64,000 bases of DNA, from contig JAPDPK010000171.1 in NCBI GenBank assembly GCA_031772115.1, forward strand, positions 186,001 through 250,000. The letters run 5' to 3'. A program made the position numbers and the translations under genes. The notes under the pieces are model-generated. The model was not told where the DNA came from. It did no database searches and saw only the letters and a list, made by a program, of their open reading frames with translations. Of the stretch, positions 34,681-46,644 are shown piece after piece (the stretch's first letter is position 1; each line of letters begins with the position of its first letter). Source of the stretch: Heritiera littoralis (taxonomy: Eukaryota > Streptophyta > Magnoliopsida > Malvales > Malvaceae).

Positions 34681-36803
34681 GAAGTGGGGTCATGCAGGAG
34701 AAAAGGAGAGTATAATTGGAGTAACCTGCCAGCAACCAAGAAGCACACCAGTCGAAGTTAAAACTACCCTGTCTAAGACAATTTCTAAAGGGCATAGCCC
34801 CTCTGCAACAGCTCTAACAGCATCTGCTTCAGCTTCAATCTGATAAAAGAAATAAGGTTTCAAAGCTTAAAGCCAACATCAAACAAGCAGAAGAAAGAGG
34901 CACAAAATAGCTCCAACAGGCAGCTTACCTCAACTTCAGAGGCAGGGACAGGTGCAATATGATGTGAGGCGTGGAACATGCTGAAATGGTACAAACTGGA
35001 GTTCTGAAACCAGATTGCTAACCAAAATATATAAGCATGTGAAAACATGAGAATAAATACAAAAAGGAAAAAAAATTATCAAATAACTAAAGGAATAAAC
35101 AAATAAACTGATCTGAACTGTTATTGTTATTAAAATAGTATCAATAAGCTAAACAGATAACAGATAATTGTGTAGGAAACATTTGCGTGAATATATATAT
35201 CTCTTTACAACAGATTACCTTTATTAAAGTATGGATCAAATATTTGTTTTACAGCCTCCCTGTGACAAGCAAAGCATGAATGTATGGCATAAGCATCAGA
35301 TTCTCACAAGACTATAAATTGTAGAAAGCCAGTCTCAACTCTCAAAGGCAATCATATCAGAAAGCTGAGCATATCCGACCATTACAACTAAGCTCTTAAG
35401 TGGCCCTATTAACGTAGATGTTTCAATTTATCCTTATGCTAATGTAGCATGATTGAAAATCACATATAACTCAGACCAGATTAAAAGTATTACCATACGA
35501 ATTTTAGTTCTGAGGTCTATGTTCTGTTAAGAAACTAGTAGGTCATAAATTATGAATAACAACAAACAAAAACATATTCCGATGGACACAAAATTCTTAC
35601 GAGATGGGTACTGAGTATTTTGTGCTCATGTACAAAACATTGGCTCGTACAGGTGGATTTGCTGCCTGCAATGAGGAGGAAAGCCATTATTCACTGCTCA
35701 AACAGGAGGATTGATTATAGCTTAGTTGACTGATATGTAACCTTAAGCACAGGTTCTACAGATCCATCTTTGAAAGTAAAGAGTTCTGATAGTGACAATG
35801 ACTGAGAAGTTTCACCATGTTTTAGAAAAGCTGCTCCGTGCTCATCCAAATCCCTTTCCATTTTATCATACAATGTTGATCTTCGATTGGCATTTGAAAT
35901 AGCAGAATCTGATAGGAATGTCCCTAACAAAGTTAGCATATTGTAGTCTAGGTTCTAGAATATGTTTCCACTGCCGCATAGAAACAATCTTGCCTAAATT
36001 TATGCAAAGCTCTGTTTTTTTTAGAAAAAAGAAAAAGAAAAACAAAAAAAAGCTGTCAATTTAATTTTTGATCAAGAATTTGATAGAAAATCTTAGAAAA
36101 TAAGGGTTTCTAGAGATAAGGAAAACATGATCAATTAGCCCCATCCATCTACAAATGGCAATATGATGTCCAATGGATTTCAAACCTAAAATCATCAACC
36201 GAGCGTGGTATCAAATTTGCTCAAACAGTCATTCTAAAAGTTCATCCTTTTAATGCGTATTATAAAAGCAAAGTTAAGAAGTAGTAGGAAAGAGGGAATC
36301 TTAGCAAAAAAAAAAAATCTCTTCTCCTTGTTAATCAATTAAAAAGAAAATATTTACAAACAAAAGTCCCAAGTCCCAGAAAGATGCTAACAAGAACAAC
36401 TCATATATCCAGGAGAATTTAATAGATCATATGAAAAACTAAATTTAGGATATCATGATAAACAACCAAGTTTCTCGTCAATTACAGTAAGCTAAACTGC
36501 CATAAGATCTTAAAAGTTCTCATCTTTTTCTTTCATCAAACTTCATTCTTTTCACCTTTAATTAGTAAGAAATCATGGAAATGAATATGGAATGAGAAAT
36601 TAAAAACTTCCCAGAGGAAGAAAGAAGTGGCAGTGGCAGAGGCAGAGACAGAGGCAGAGATTACCTGAAGAAGCAGAAGAAGAGGAGGTGGAATTCTGCA
36701 GGGCCATTTGGAAGAGTGAGTAAAACAAAGCAAAGGAGAAGAACCAGATCAAAGCAACAGTTTTTGAATGACTCCACCAATTTCTAACTCTACCCATCAC
36801 CAT
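33095..36803 (-). CDS. Membrane-anchored protein with two H-x-S motifs (2H-phosphoesterase-like), 10 exons, 320 aa
   Basis: The exons are 36803-36665, 35923-35742, 35665-35601, 35259-35219, 35017-34929, 34839-34726, 34594-34517, 34294-34229, 33448-33368 and 33202-33095. Spliced, they give one open frame from ATG to TGA of 320 residues. Introns are GT-AG except the last, which starts GC. Residues 15-35 (TVALIWFFSFALFYSLFQMA) form one membrane helix after a basic N-terminus, followed by a Ser-rich stretch, so the protein is probably a signal-anchored single-pass protein. The rest is globular: SLYHFSMFHASHH (H153-F-S155) and AAILHTSFARLLG (H243-T-S245) lie 90 residues apart and resemble the two H-x-[ST] motifs of 2H phosphoesterases. 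I do not know a characterised plant homologue by name, so the enzyme idea is inference. No breaks are seen and the codons look conserved, so it is probably functional. Confidence 0.85.
34644..34672. repeat. (TA)n microsatellite in intron 6 of the 2H-like gene
   Basis: About 14 TA repeats between exons 6 and 7. Confidence 0.95.
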
Positions 36804-37959
36804 TTCCACGCTTTTTCTTCCTTAAATTAACGCCCAATGAACGAATGACGCCATTCCTGGGGAAGGGATCAGAAAAGTGTATACAGTATACCAAACTATT
36901 TCTAATTTTCTATGCACTGTGGAAGATTTTTATTTTTTAGTAGAAAAAAATCGAAAAATATTCAACACAACAGAACATGACCAGGTCTTTCAAATGGACG
37001 TTTTGGGCCCGTAACTTTGCTTTTCACTGGGATGCCCACTGCTCTGCTCCCTCCAGGCTACAGTTACAATTTTTGTTTTCGAGGAAACATAAAAATGTAT
37101 TCTTAAAAGTAAAAAAAAAAAAAAGAAAAAAAAAGCATCTATTTATTAATAATTATTCAAGATTTTTTTTAATAAATAAAACATTTTAAAAACTTAATCA
37201 TGATATTTGTTAAAATCGATGATTTAGCATTAATTTAACCTAATAATATTATTATTGTTAAATATTATCAAATAGAGGATTCATAATATTAACAAATAGT
37301 ATGGTTTTACAAGAAATTTTAAAATATAATTAATAATTTAAAAGATTATTAATATATAATTAAAAATTAATTAAATAATCCTTAAATTGATTTTTTTGAA
37401 AGTTAAAAAAATTGTGTTAAATTCATGGAGGTTGAAGTTGCTGTGTAAAAACAAATACTACTATTCAGGCTTCGGCCCAAAGCCCCATAGAGGCAAATGT
37501 CCAGGTGGGCTACAACCCACAACAACAAAGATATCAAGATCCCGCCAATATTTTTCTTCTCTCAAAGGGTACATTGAAATTTAGTTGTTATGAACATGTT
37601 GAGTCTCGATTTATTTTCAGTGCAAATTAATTTATGTTGATTTTATGGTAAATTAATTTTGTATAGTTATTGAAGTTTACATTTATTTTAGAATTTTTAA
37701 ATTTGATATATCTTATAAAAGTTTAATAATATATATGTGTTGAGTTGAAAAATTACTGTGAAATGGTTGATAAAAATATTGAATAGTAATACGGGTTTAT
37801 ATAAGTGGAAATTTTTTTAACTTAGGTGTAGAATAAAAAGAAAATATAATGATGTTATAACATATAAGTTAATGTATGATATTTATCGAATTTATGTTTT
37901 ATTATTTTTATAGTCTCATTAAGAATGATACATATAAACATACTTTAAAATCATGTTTA
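36804..37959. other. Upstream region of the 2H-like gene and AT-rich spacer
   Basis: The promoter of the minus-strand gene should start here; a TATA-like GTATAC stretch lies near 36880. No other gene seen. The short open frames at 36977 and 37387 are not supported. Confidence 0.4.
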
Positions 37960-38504
37960 CTGTATAAGATGATAGATATGATAGGATGATAATCATCTTA
38001 TCTTATGTTTGGTACATACATTAAGGGGAGGATTAGATTGTAAGAAGGATTAGTCATCCTCTTAGCATAGGATAACTCAATCCTCTCCAAAATGTGAGGA
38101 TTATTCCTAATTCTATAGGATTCGAAATAAATACTTATGTTTTATTTATTTTATACTTAACATATATATTTAAAAATTAACTTAAACATTTAGGTTATAT
38201 TTGGTGCATAGGATGATGGATAAGATAGGATGATAATTATCTTATCTTATGTTTGATGCACATATTAAGGAGAGGATTGGATTGCAATGAGGATTAGTCA
38301 TCCTCCTAGTATAGGATAACTCAATCATCTTCAAAATGTGAGGATTAGAAATAAATACTCATATTTTATTATTTCATCCTTAACATTTATATTTAAAAAT
38401 TAACTTAAACATTTAATAATATAGTACAGATCTTTAATTAGTTAATATAATTTTTTCCTTCTTTTTCTTTTTTTTTCTTGTTTTTGATTAAAGAAAAACT
38501 ATAA

Positions 38505-38757
38505 TTTTTAATTTTTCATTTATATTTATAAAAAAATTATAAATTTAAATTATGTTACTTTAAAAAAGAGTACTTAAAAAAATCATTTTATACTATTTTT
38601 AATTTTACACATAACAAATATTGTGAAAGATATAAAGAATCATCCAATCTTATTCTTAATCCTTGTACACACCAAACATAAGATAGGATGATATAATCTA
38701 ATCTTATCCTTTCCATAATCTTATATTATCTTATTCTATCATTATCCTATGTACACA
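38505..38757 (+). repeat. Direct repeat A (about 250 bp)
   Basis: From TTTTCATTTATATTTATA, through TTACTTTAAAAAAGAGTACT and TAACAAATATTGTGAAA, to TTATCTTATTCTATC. It recurs at 39507-39762 with scattered changes. Confidence 0.8.
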
Positions 38758-39506
38758 TAACAAATAATAAGGATCTTTAATTAATTAATATAAAATTTTC
38801 CCTTCTTTTTCATTTTTTCCTAATTTTTCTTTCTTTTTTTGCTTGTTTTTATTAACGAAAAACTATAATTTTTATAAAATAATATTTTCTTGAACACATT
38901 TTTTGAAATTATTTTTTATAAAAAATTCTCAAACATAAAAATTATTATAAAATATATTTTTTAACTAGTTTTTTCTTTCGTTTGAATTTTTATTTTTTCT
39001 TTCTTAATTTTTTTTTCTTTTTGACTGTAAAAAAAAAGAAAGAAAAATGACTATTAACCATAAAATTATTAGAAATTATACATTTTTTAATTCATCAAAA
39101 TTGAATCATTAAATTTAACCTGTATTTTTCTTTTTTTTCTATATTTCCTTATAATTGAACAAAAAAAAGAAGATAAAGAAATCATAAAAATAGAGAAAAA
39201 AATTTAAGCATAGTCTTTTGGAAATTTTAATTTAATTAAAAAATAAAATTATTTCCTAGAAAAACTCAATTTTCTAAAAATAAATATATTTAATTTACAA
39301 TGAAATATTATTTTAAATTTATATCATACAAAAGAAATAAAAAAAAAGGAAAAAAAACTGAAAAAAATATAGAGAATGCCTTTTATAAAAAATCATTTCT
39401 TAACCAATTTGTTTTTTGAAAATGTAATATAAATTTTTAGAAGTAATTTTTTATTAAAAAAATCAGCTAATAAATTGGACTATTAATTATAGTATAATAA
39501 ATAGTG

Positions 39507-39762
39507 TTTAAATTTTTAATTTTTCATTTATATTTATAGCAAAAAAATTATAAATTTAAATTATGTTACTTTAAAAAAGAGTACTTAAAAAAAATCATTT
39601 TATACTACTTTTAATTTTACAAATAACAAATATTGTGAAAAACATAAAAAATTATCCTATCTTATTTTTAATCATTGTATACACCAAGCATAATATAGGA
39701 TGATATAATCTAATCTTATCTTATCCATAATCTTATATTATCTTATTCTATCCTTATCATAT
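39507..39762 (+). repeat. Direct repeat B (about 255 bp)
   Basis: Second copy of 38505-38757, same order and orientation. About 750 bp of AT-rich sequence separates the two. Confidence 0.8.
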
Positions 39763-39775
39763 GTACCAAACATAT

Positions 39776-42643
39776 AAACATATTTTAAATGAATTAAATT
39801 TAATATCCATCATAAATTTCTTCCATATAAGGTCATTTTTTTTACACATTAAAATATAAATATATTTAACTCTTACTATAAGTAATATTACGATCCTTAA
39901 TTCAATATCTCTTTAATTCTATATCCTTAATAAGGAAGACTGTCATTATTTAAAGGTGCTAGACATACAGACAGTCACTCTTTATTGCTAATAATTTTAA
40001 GCCACACAAGGCTTACTGAAAATTAGAATGGGTGAAGCAGCAGATATAAGAAGAACCAAATGACAAGTTGAACACACATGAGCTTCTTAAAATCCTCTGA
40101 TGCTGCCTGCCATAGCAACTTTTAGAAATTAAAAGAAAATGAGAAGTCTGGTAACTGTTAGAATTGCTTCTGCAACTTTTATCCACACCCAAATAATTAT
40201 AAATATATGTAGTTAATTAGCAGTAGAGATTTTGCAGAAAATGGTTGCAGCCACCTCTTTACGAGCATGCAGATACTTCTTCAATGGCCGTCTGTTTCTT
40301 ACAGAGTTTTTATAAACATATTAAAACATCTTCATGAATCATGAATAGATCTGACAATTCATATGACTATTCCTATTAAATCATATAAAATATGAAAATT
40401 ATTTTTTCATAATTTGTATCAACAAATCAAATACTAAATCAATTTTTCAGTATTATCATATCATATCTTCAAATTACCAGTTCAACTTCTAAACTAAATT
40501 TTTTTGTGAAATTTATAATTTTTATTTATGGGTCTTTGCAATCTTCATAGATTTATGATTCAATATTGGGTTTGGTGGCAAAGAGGCGGCAACAAACAAA
40601 CATTACACATGCAAACTCAATTAACTAGGCTTCACTTTTTGCCAGCTTCCTTTTTTCATTGCTACTTTATACCACGTGAAATGTTTTATGGTTTCTTTTT
40701 GTATGGATAATTAGTTGGAGATTATATACTCAAGATGTCAAGGTAACAAACAGGTCATGCAATTAACAACAACACATAGCTCTTTCTTTCTTTCTTGATT
40801 AATTGGTTTTAATTTTGAACTAAAACCAACGTCCCCACCATGAGAGGAGTCAAGCTCATCTATTATGTTGTCAGACTACAAAACAGTACGTGAATTAAAG
40901 GTGCTAGCTCTTTACTGGAGTTTTGAATGTTGTCAGGTTGAATAAGTTTTTTTCTTTTTCATTTTTTGTAATCACATGGATACTTATTTATTTTATGTTC
41001 CAAAATTAATATTATTTGAATTAAAAATAATAAACAATAAAATACTTTCAACAATAATAACACCAAATTTTGAATTATGTTCAAATATCTATGAAAGAAA
41101 TCCATTTTCACTCACTTCTTTCAATCAATTGTTGATAACAAATCTTTTTATAGTCTAAATATATTTTTTAATTTACTGAGAAAAAGTCCCAAAATCACAC
41201 AACATTTAAATTGGTTCGATTAACAGTGTTGGTGGGTCTTGACGAAGCTTGCCACTACGTGCTAGCCACCAACCTGCTGCAGGCCAAATTGGCAGAAGGT
41301 ACAACTCTAAGCAGAGCAGCAATGTTGCATGCAGAAGGCTGAACATCATTGTCAAATCATGGAATAAGGATTAAGAGATCTCCTGGGCCCAAATAAGGCA
41401 TTCAAAAACTTCCATTAAGAGATTTCCTGGGCCAAAATCAAGAGAATCTGCTGATTGTATTTGTTATCAGCCACTAAGCCAACACTAATCGGCTGACGGC
41501 TGAGGGTCAGTTTGGGAGCCAATTGGCACTGATAGGTTTCAGTGCGATAGGGTTTTAGAAAAAAAAAAAACAGAAGAATAAAATTATCTTTTTACTTTTT
41601 ATTTTAATTTTGTCATAAAAAATATTTTTTTAATAATTTTTTTTTCAATTTTACCTAGATCAATTGTATCGTCCATTCAAACCAATCTCATTTGCCAAAA
41701 CTTTACCTACTTTGTGCCACCTGACTGAGACTATCTAATAATACCATTAGGGTGGGGTGGAGGGCCCCCTTTTTTTCCTGTGATTGTACCAAATGGGGTT
41801 CAACTCCATGTGCAGCAATAGGTACGAACAAGACTGCCTCCATTGCTCGAAGAGTTTAATTTTTGACAGCAATTCCCTGCACAAACATCCACCCATTGGT
41901 CAATAAATACCCCAAAGCGTGCTTGTATTAAACTGGCATCAACATTTAAATGTTTCCTTTCTTGGCCCATTTTTTACCATGCAGGCATGCACATTTATAT
42001 GTATACCATAACTGTATACAGTAGAGTTAGTGTTGTCAAATTTATTTAGAATTTCAAAAATTCATTTTCCAGAATTCAAATTTAATTTGATAAAAAATTC
42101 ATTAAATCAAACTCAATTGATCCATACAAATTTGAAATAATTAAATTTTGAGATAATATAAAAGGATTAATATCTCATACACATGGAGTGATTTGATTCC
42201 CCAGATGAGATAAAAATAATGACATATATCCTTAAAAAATATTAAAAAATAAAATAATACATATGCTGTTATTCTTACTCTGCTTGTGAAGTCAAAAAAC
42301 TCTTACGGTAAATAGGATAATTGTTCAATTTAAAATTAAAATAAGTCGAATTTGAATCAACTCAAATCCAAATGATTCAAAAAAATTGATTTGAAATTAG
42401 TTGAACTTAAAATAAGTATAATTTTATATTTTAAAAATATTAATTTAATTAAAATAGAAAATATATCACAAATCAATAGTCTATTAATATTTGATAATTT
42501 CAAGTTATCCATTAAAAAATTATTTTAAGTCTTAAAGTATTTTGATATATTTTTATAAACCTTTAATTGGTGATTTACGTTCTTAATTGAGTACTAGTAG
42601 CATCTTAGTTATAAGTAAAAAAGATTAAAAGGATTCCACAATT
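39776..42643. other. AT-rich intergenic region
   Basis: No gene supported. A transposon-like start (GGTCAGTTTGGGAGCCAATT) occurs near 41508, but no matching end was found. Confidence 0.45.
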
Positions 42644-42659
42644 AGAAATCACAAATAAA

Positions 42660-42897
42660 GCCCATCAGGCCTTGGTTTAATGGCAAGGAGGAGGCCAAGG
42701 TCTCAAATTCAAGTCTTACCAAGTGTGAGCTTGAATTAGTCTAGTCATTTACTAGTTTGTTTAGTTTGTTACAGTTATTTATTAGTTTACCTAATTTGAG
42801 TAATATAATTTTCATAGTTATTTGTTCATAGAATGTAATATGCTGATTATGATTGTGATTGTAATTTCTAATGAAAATGTACTACTAAAAAAAAGAA
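42660..42897 (+). mobile_element. tRNA-derived SINE, about 238 bp
   Basis: The 5' end is tRNA-like: TTGGTTTAATGGCAAGGAGG resembles box A, and GGTCTCAAATTCAAGTCTT about 30 bases later resembles a degenerate box B. The 3' end is A-rich. It is flanked by a 16-base target duplication AGAAATCACAAATAAA (42644-42659) and AGAAATCATAAATAAA (42898-42913), one mismatch. Long, variable target duplications are typical of LINE-mobilised SINEs. Confidence 0.8.
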
Positions 42898-42913
42898 AGA
42901 AATCATAAATAAA

Positions 42914-45035
42914 ATATTTTTACAATTATATATTATAATTAATTTTTTTATGACATCAAAATTCAAAATTGAAGATAGGTTACAAGTTTAAAATATAACT
43001 GAAAAAATTAATTCCTGTTGATAAAATTAGACTTTGTCTAAACAACTTTTTCAAGATCCAATTTGATCCAATTTTAAATGTCAATATTTTGAATATGAAA
43101 ATAATCCAAACTCTAATAACCTAAATTGAAATGACTTAAACCTGAAATGATCCAATTCTAATAAGACTTGAACTTAAAATTTTTCAATCCAAGACAATCC
43201 TAATTCAAAAATGACATAATTTTCATTCAATACAAAATGATTCGTCCCGAACTGAGTGGACCCATTTACCACATCTAAACACTAAATCTCTTTCAAATAT
43301 GGGATGTCTTTGTCTTGTACACGAAGCTGTAATGAGGCTTGACTCTTTAATTTCATGTTAAGCCAATTAAGTCCAATTACTCTTTACTCATATATTGCAT
43401 TTTCTAAAATGTTCTACTAAAAAAAAACCTTAATTAAGTCCAATTAACTTCTACTATGTGTTGTAAATTTTTTTAATTAGTTTTCTTTCTTGTTTTTCAA
43501 AATTACAAATTAGATGTCGACTGTAATAATAAAAGTCACGTAATAACATTGATTATATAACAAGGAAAACTATTACTTTCATATAATTGCATTTGATAGT
43601 GGATACTGATCACTGTTTACAAAATTACAAGTATTACAATCTGTTCATTAAATGCAAGATATGACAGAAGTGTAAAGGTTCATGTCCATATATTTGACAC
43701 ATTACATACCTTTTTTCATGTTAACAAATATTATTTCTATTAATATATTAAGCCGCTTTTGATAATTTTTTTCATAATAAGCACTCATATGCGCGTGTAC
43801 ACACATATAAAATATAAATAAAGAAATTATTTGGTATATCATTAATGAAAATTTTAGATTTCATAAACAGACTTAATATGATAACTCATATCTTATAAGA
43901 TATATAAAAAATTAAAAAAAAAAGTAATTTTTTATGAAATTTTTTAAAAAAGGCTTTAAAAATAACCATATGACAATTTTTGAATCTTGCTTATAAAATT
44001 AAAATGTTTTATCATCAATATATTAAATACGAATTATTTTTAATCATGAATTTTTTTCCTCCCTAATAATAGCCCATGGCGAAATAGAAACTAGATGACC
44101 CTCCGCCATTTCTCATCAGGTTTTTAGAAGCCGATGCTTGGAGTGTATCTTTCCCACACGAATATACTATGTACTTTATCCTTTCTCATGTAACCATGGC
44201 TTGATTGATGTCTTCACGACAAATTAAGCTGTGGGTTGAACTTGATTATAGCAGAAGCTTTTATTTATTTTGGATTTGAGCTTTGTGCATTAATAATGCA
44301 AAACGACAAAAAGGAAAAAACCAGTAAAAGTTTATAATAGAAGTTTAGCTTTGTTCACCTCAGCATCAAGACAAAAATAAAAAACAGTACTTTTTTTTTT
44401 AAGAAAAACTTCGATTTACTTCAATAGTCATAGTACCATATAACATCTCAAACTTGTTCTGAAAGAATATACGGAAACTAAGAACAAGGGCTTACTATTC
44501 TGATTTTCATTTTTGTATGAGACAATATGGAATATTATTACAGCTCGAAATTAAAATTTTTATTATTTTAATTGTTAAAGAAAGGGTTGTATAAAATATT
44601 AATTTATTTTTATCTCCTCTTTCCATATGATTTAAAAGGGGCCAGGGTTTCAAAATGAGCATGAGATTATTATGAGATATTTTGTATGATGGGGTGTCGG
44701 TCATATATGAATATACTTTAGAGAGAAAAGTGCCCCTTCCACCATCGCATTAAATTCATGAAAAAATTATTAATTTCTTTTATAAAATCATCTTAACATA
44801 TTTCAATTTTGACACTCTTTAAGATTTTTATTTTTTATCATAGATCTTTTTGTTTGAAAAAAAAATTAAGGTTCAAACTTAAGATTAACAAAAAAAATTT
44901 TAACTTCAAAGAAAAGAAAATATTTATATTTAAACCAATAGTTTTGCATACCGAAGATTGCGAAGGTGATGGAGTTGGGGTCGGGAGAGTTGCAGGCTTG
45001 TGACAGTGATTTAGCTTTTTTAATTGCGATACGAT
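42914..45035. other. AT-rich intergenic region
   Basis: No gene supported on either strand. Confidence 0.5.
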
Positions 45036-45208
45036 GATAACATAAAAATAATTTTAAGTTAAAATTAAGTAAAAATTATATATGAATATAATAAAAATTA
45101 AAATTAAAGTTTTGTATTTTATGGGAACATAAAAATAAGTTAAGTTAAAGTTAAACAAAAATTATATATGGATATAATAAAAATTAAAATCAGAGTTTTG
45201 TATTTTTT
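45036..45208 (+). repeat. Tandem duplication, two units of about 85 bp
   Basis: Both units contain ACATAAAAATAA, AAAATTATATATG[AG]ATATA, ATAAAAATTAAAAT and GTTTTGTATTTT. They are AT-rich and non-coding. Confidence 0.75.
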
Positions 45209-46644
45209 GGGTTGATATTAATTGATACAAAAATTTAATGTTTTATATCACAAAACATGATTTTATATGACATCAATACAAATTATAAACATAACTTATC
45301 AAATCTACGTGAAAGTGAGCTATGAGCATGGCATCAAAGACAGTGTTGGTGTATATACTCTGAGGAAGAAAGCTCCATTTGTCCACCGAAGAGAAAAGCA
45401 GGTGCTCTGATACAAAATTGGCGTCAGTAACGAGTTGGAAGGGGAGAAGCGAGAAGAGAAGAAGGGAATAGTATTTGCATTGCATAGGAAAGAAAACCCC
45501 AGATTCCACATTTTTATCTTCAAACAACTACTACTACTACTGATCAGACCCAATCATTCAATGTTGCCCATCAAAAAGGGCATGGCCCACAACAATAAAA
45601 AAGGACGAGAAATCGAACGGTCCCGATTAATGAGTTTGGGTGGGGCCCCCAATTCCATTGTCCCTAACTAGGGTCATTAACACCCACCACCGATCTCTAT
45701 GGCGCCAGCAAAAAATCCCTCCTTCCCTTTTTCTCTCTTTTATGGTGTTATTAAAAAAGTGAGGAGGAATGATCCACCTGTTTGTCAGTGACAATGTACA
45801 TTGGTTTGGGCAATGAGCAGCAGCCGGGTCCCACCACCTGGTACTGATAAGGCCTGGCCCCCCACACTCCTATTGCCTATTAGCATTACCCCTCCCTTAC
45901 CTTTCTCTCTCCCATTTCTCTGAAAAATCTTAATCATTGATGCAGTAAAACCTTGAGATTCATGGCAGAGATTGGAATCAGAATGAGAGGAAAGGGGAGA
46001 AAGGGAAAGGAAATGAAGGGAAAGTTAAAAAGAAAAAGGAAAAAGCTGTTGTAAAATTTTTAATACTGCTACAAAGGGCAGTAAACACTGTTTCATCTCT
46101 TTCACTGTCTTTGTTATTACTACTACACAAACTTTGTGGCCTTTTTACCACCTCAGAGAGAAATAAGAAGGGAAAGAAAAGAAAAAAAATCAATTTCGGG
46201 TTAGGTAGGAGACTTACCAATTACCATACCATTGGCATGTATATATAAGTCAATTTTCTTTTTCCTCATCTCCAACACAATGCATAAGAATAATATAAGC
46301 AATGCATTTTTTGGCCTCTCACAAAAATAGAATTGCACAATTGTGTTGTAAAATAAATATAAAAAGACCTCAAAAATATTGAGACTTTTTTCGGCCAAAC
46401 CAGCCAATGCCAATGTTAAAAGTAGTGCCTTCTTCTCTTAGCTGTCTCTTGCTCTCTCAAACCCTAAAAGAACCCCATGATATTAATCACACCAAAAAAT
46501 AATTTCTTTTTCTTTTTTTTTTCGGAATAATAAAAACTCAATTCTTCTTTTCTTCAAAAAAGCAATCAAACCTCACGTGTGTTACACATCAAACTACACA
46601 ACTGGTCAAAAGAAAGCAAGAATGATGCACTGTGATGATCATCT
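45209..46644. other. 3' flank of the TCP gene
   Basis: No gene supported. Open frames here are low-complexity F/S/L-rich. Class I TCP target sequences GTGGGGCC (near 45641) and GGTCCCAC (near 45829) occur. Part of 46440-46644 is probably the 3' untranslated region of the TCP gene. Confidence 0.5.

Larger units (their letters stand above)
37960..39775. repeat. Cluster of AT-rich MITE-like repeats
   Basis: Two forward copies of about 145 bp (37966-38118 and 38200-38345) share ATAGGATGATAAT[CT]ATCTTAT, GAGGATTAG and GATAACTCAATC. Two inverted, related ends lie at about 38640-38760 and 39650-39770 (CATAA[GT]ATAGGATGATATAAT, CTTATCCATAATCTTATATT). The arrangement suggests one inverted-repeat element whose ends were duplicated or that took a second copy. 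Confidence 0.65.

Noticed and set aside
41500..41720. Possible transposon beginning with GGTCAGTTTGGGAGCC
   Set aside because: No matching inverted end or target duplication could be found nearby.
45978..46220. 80-codon F/S/P-rich minus-strand frame near the TCP gene
   Set aside because: Low-complexity reading of a GA-rich stretch; no start context or family match.
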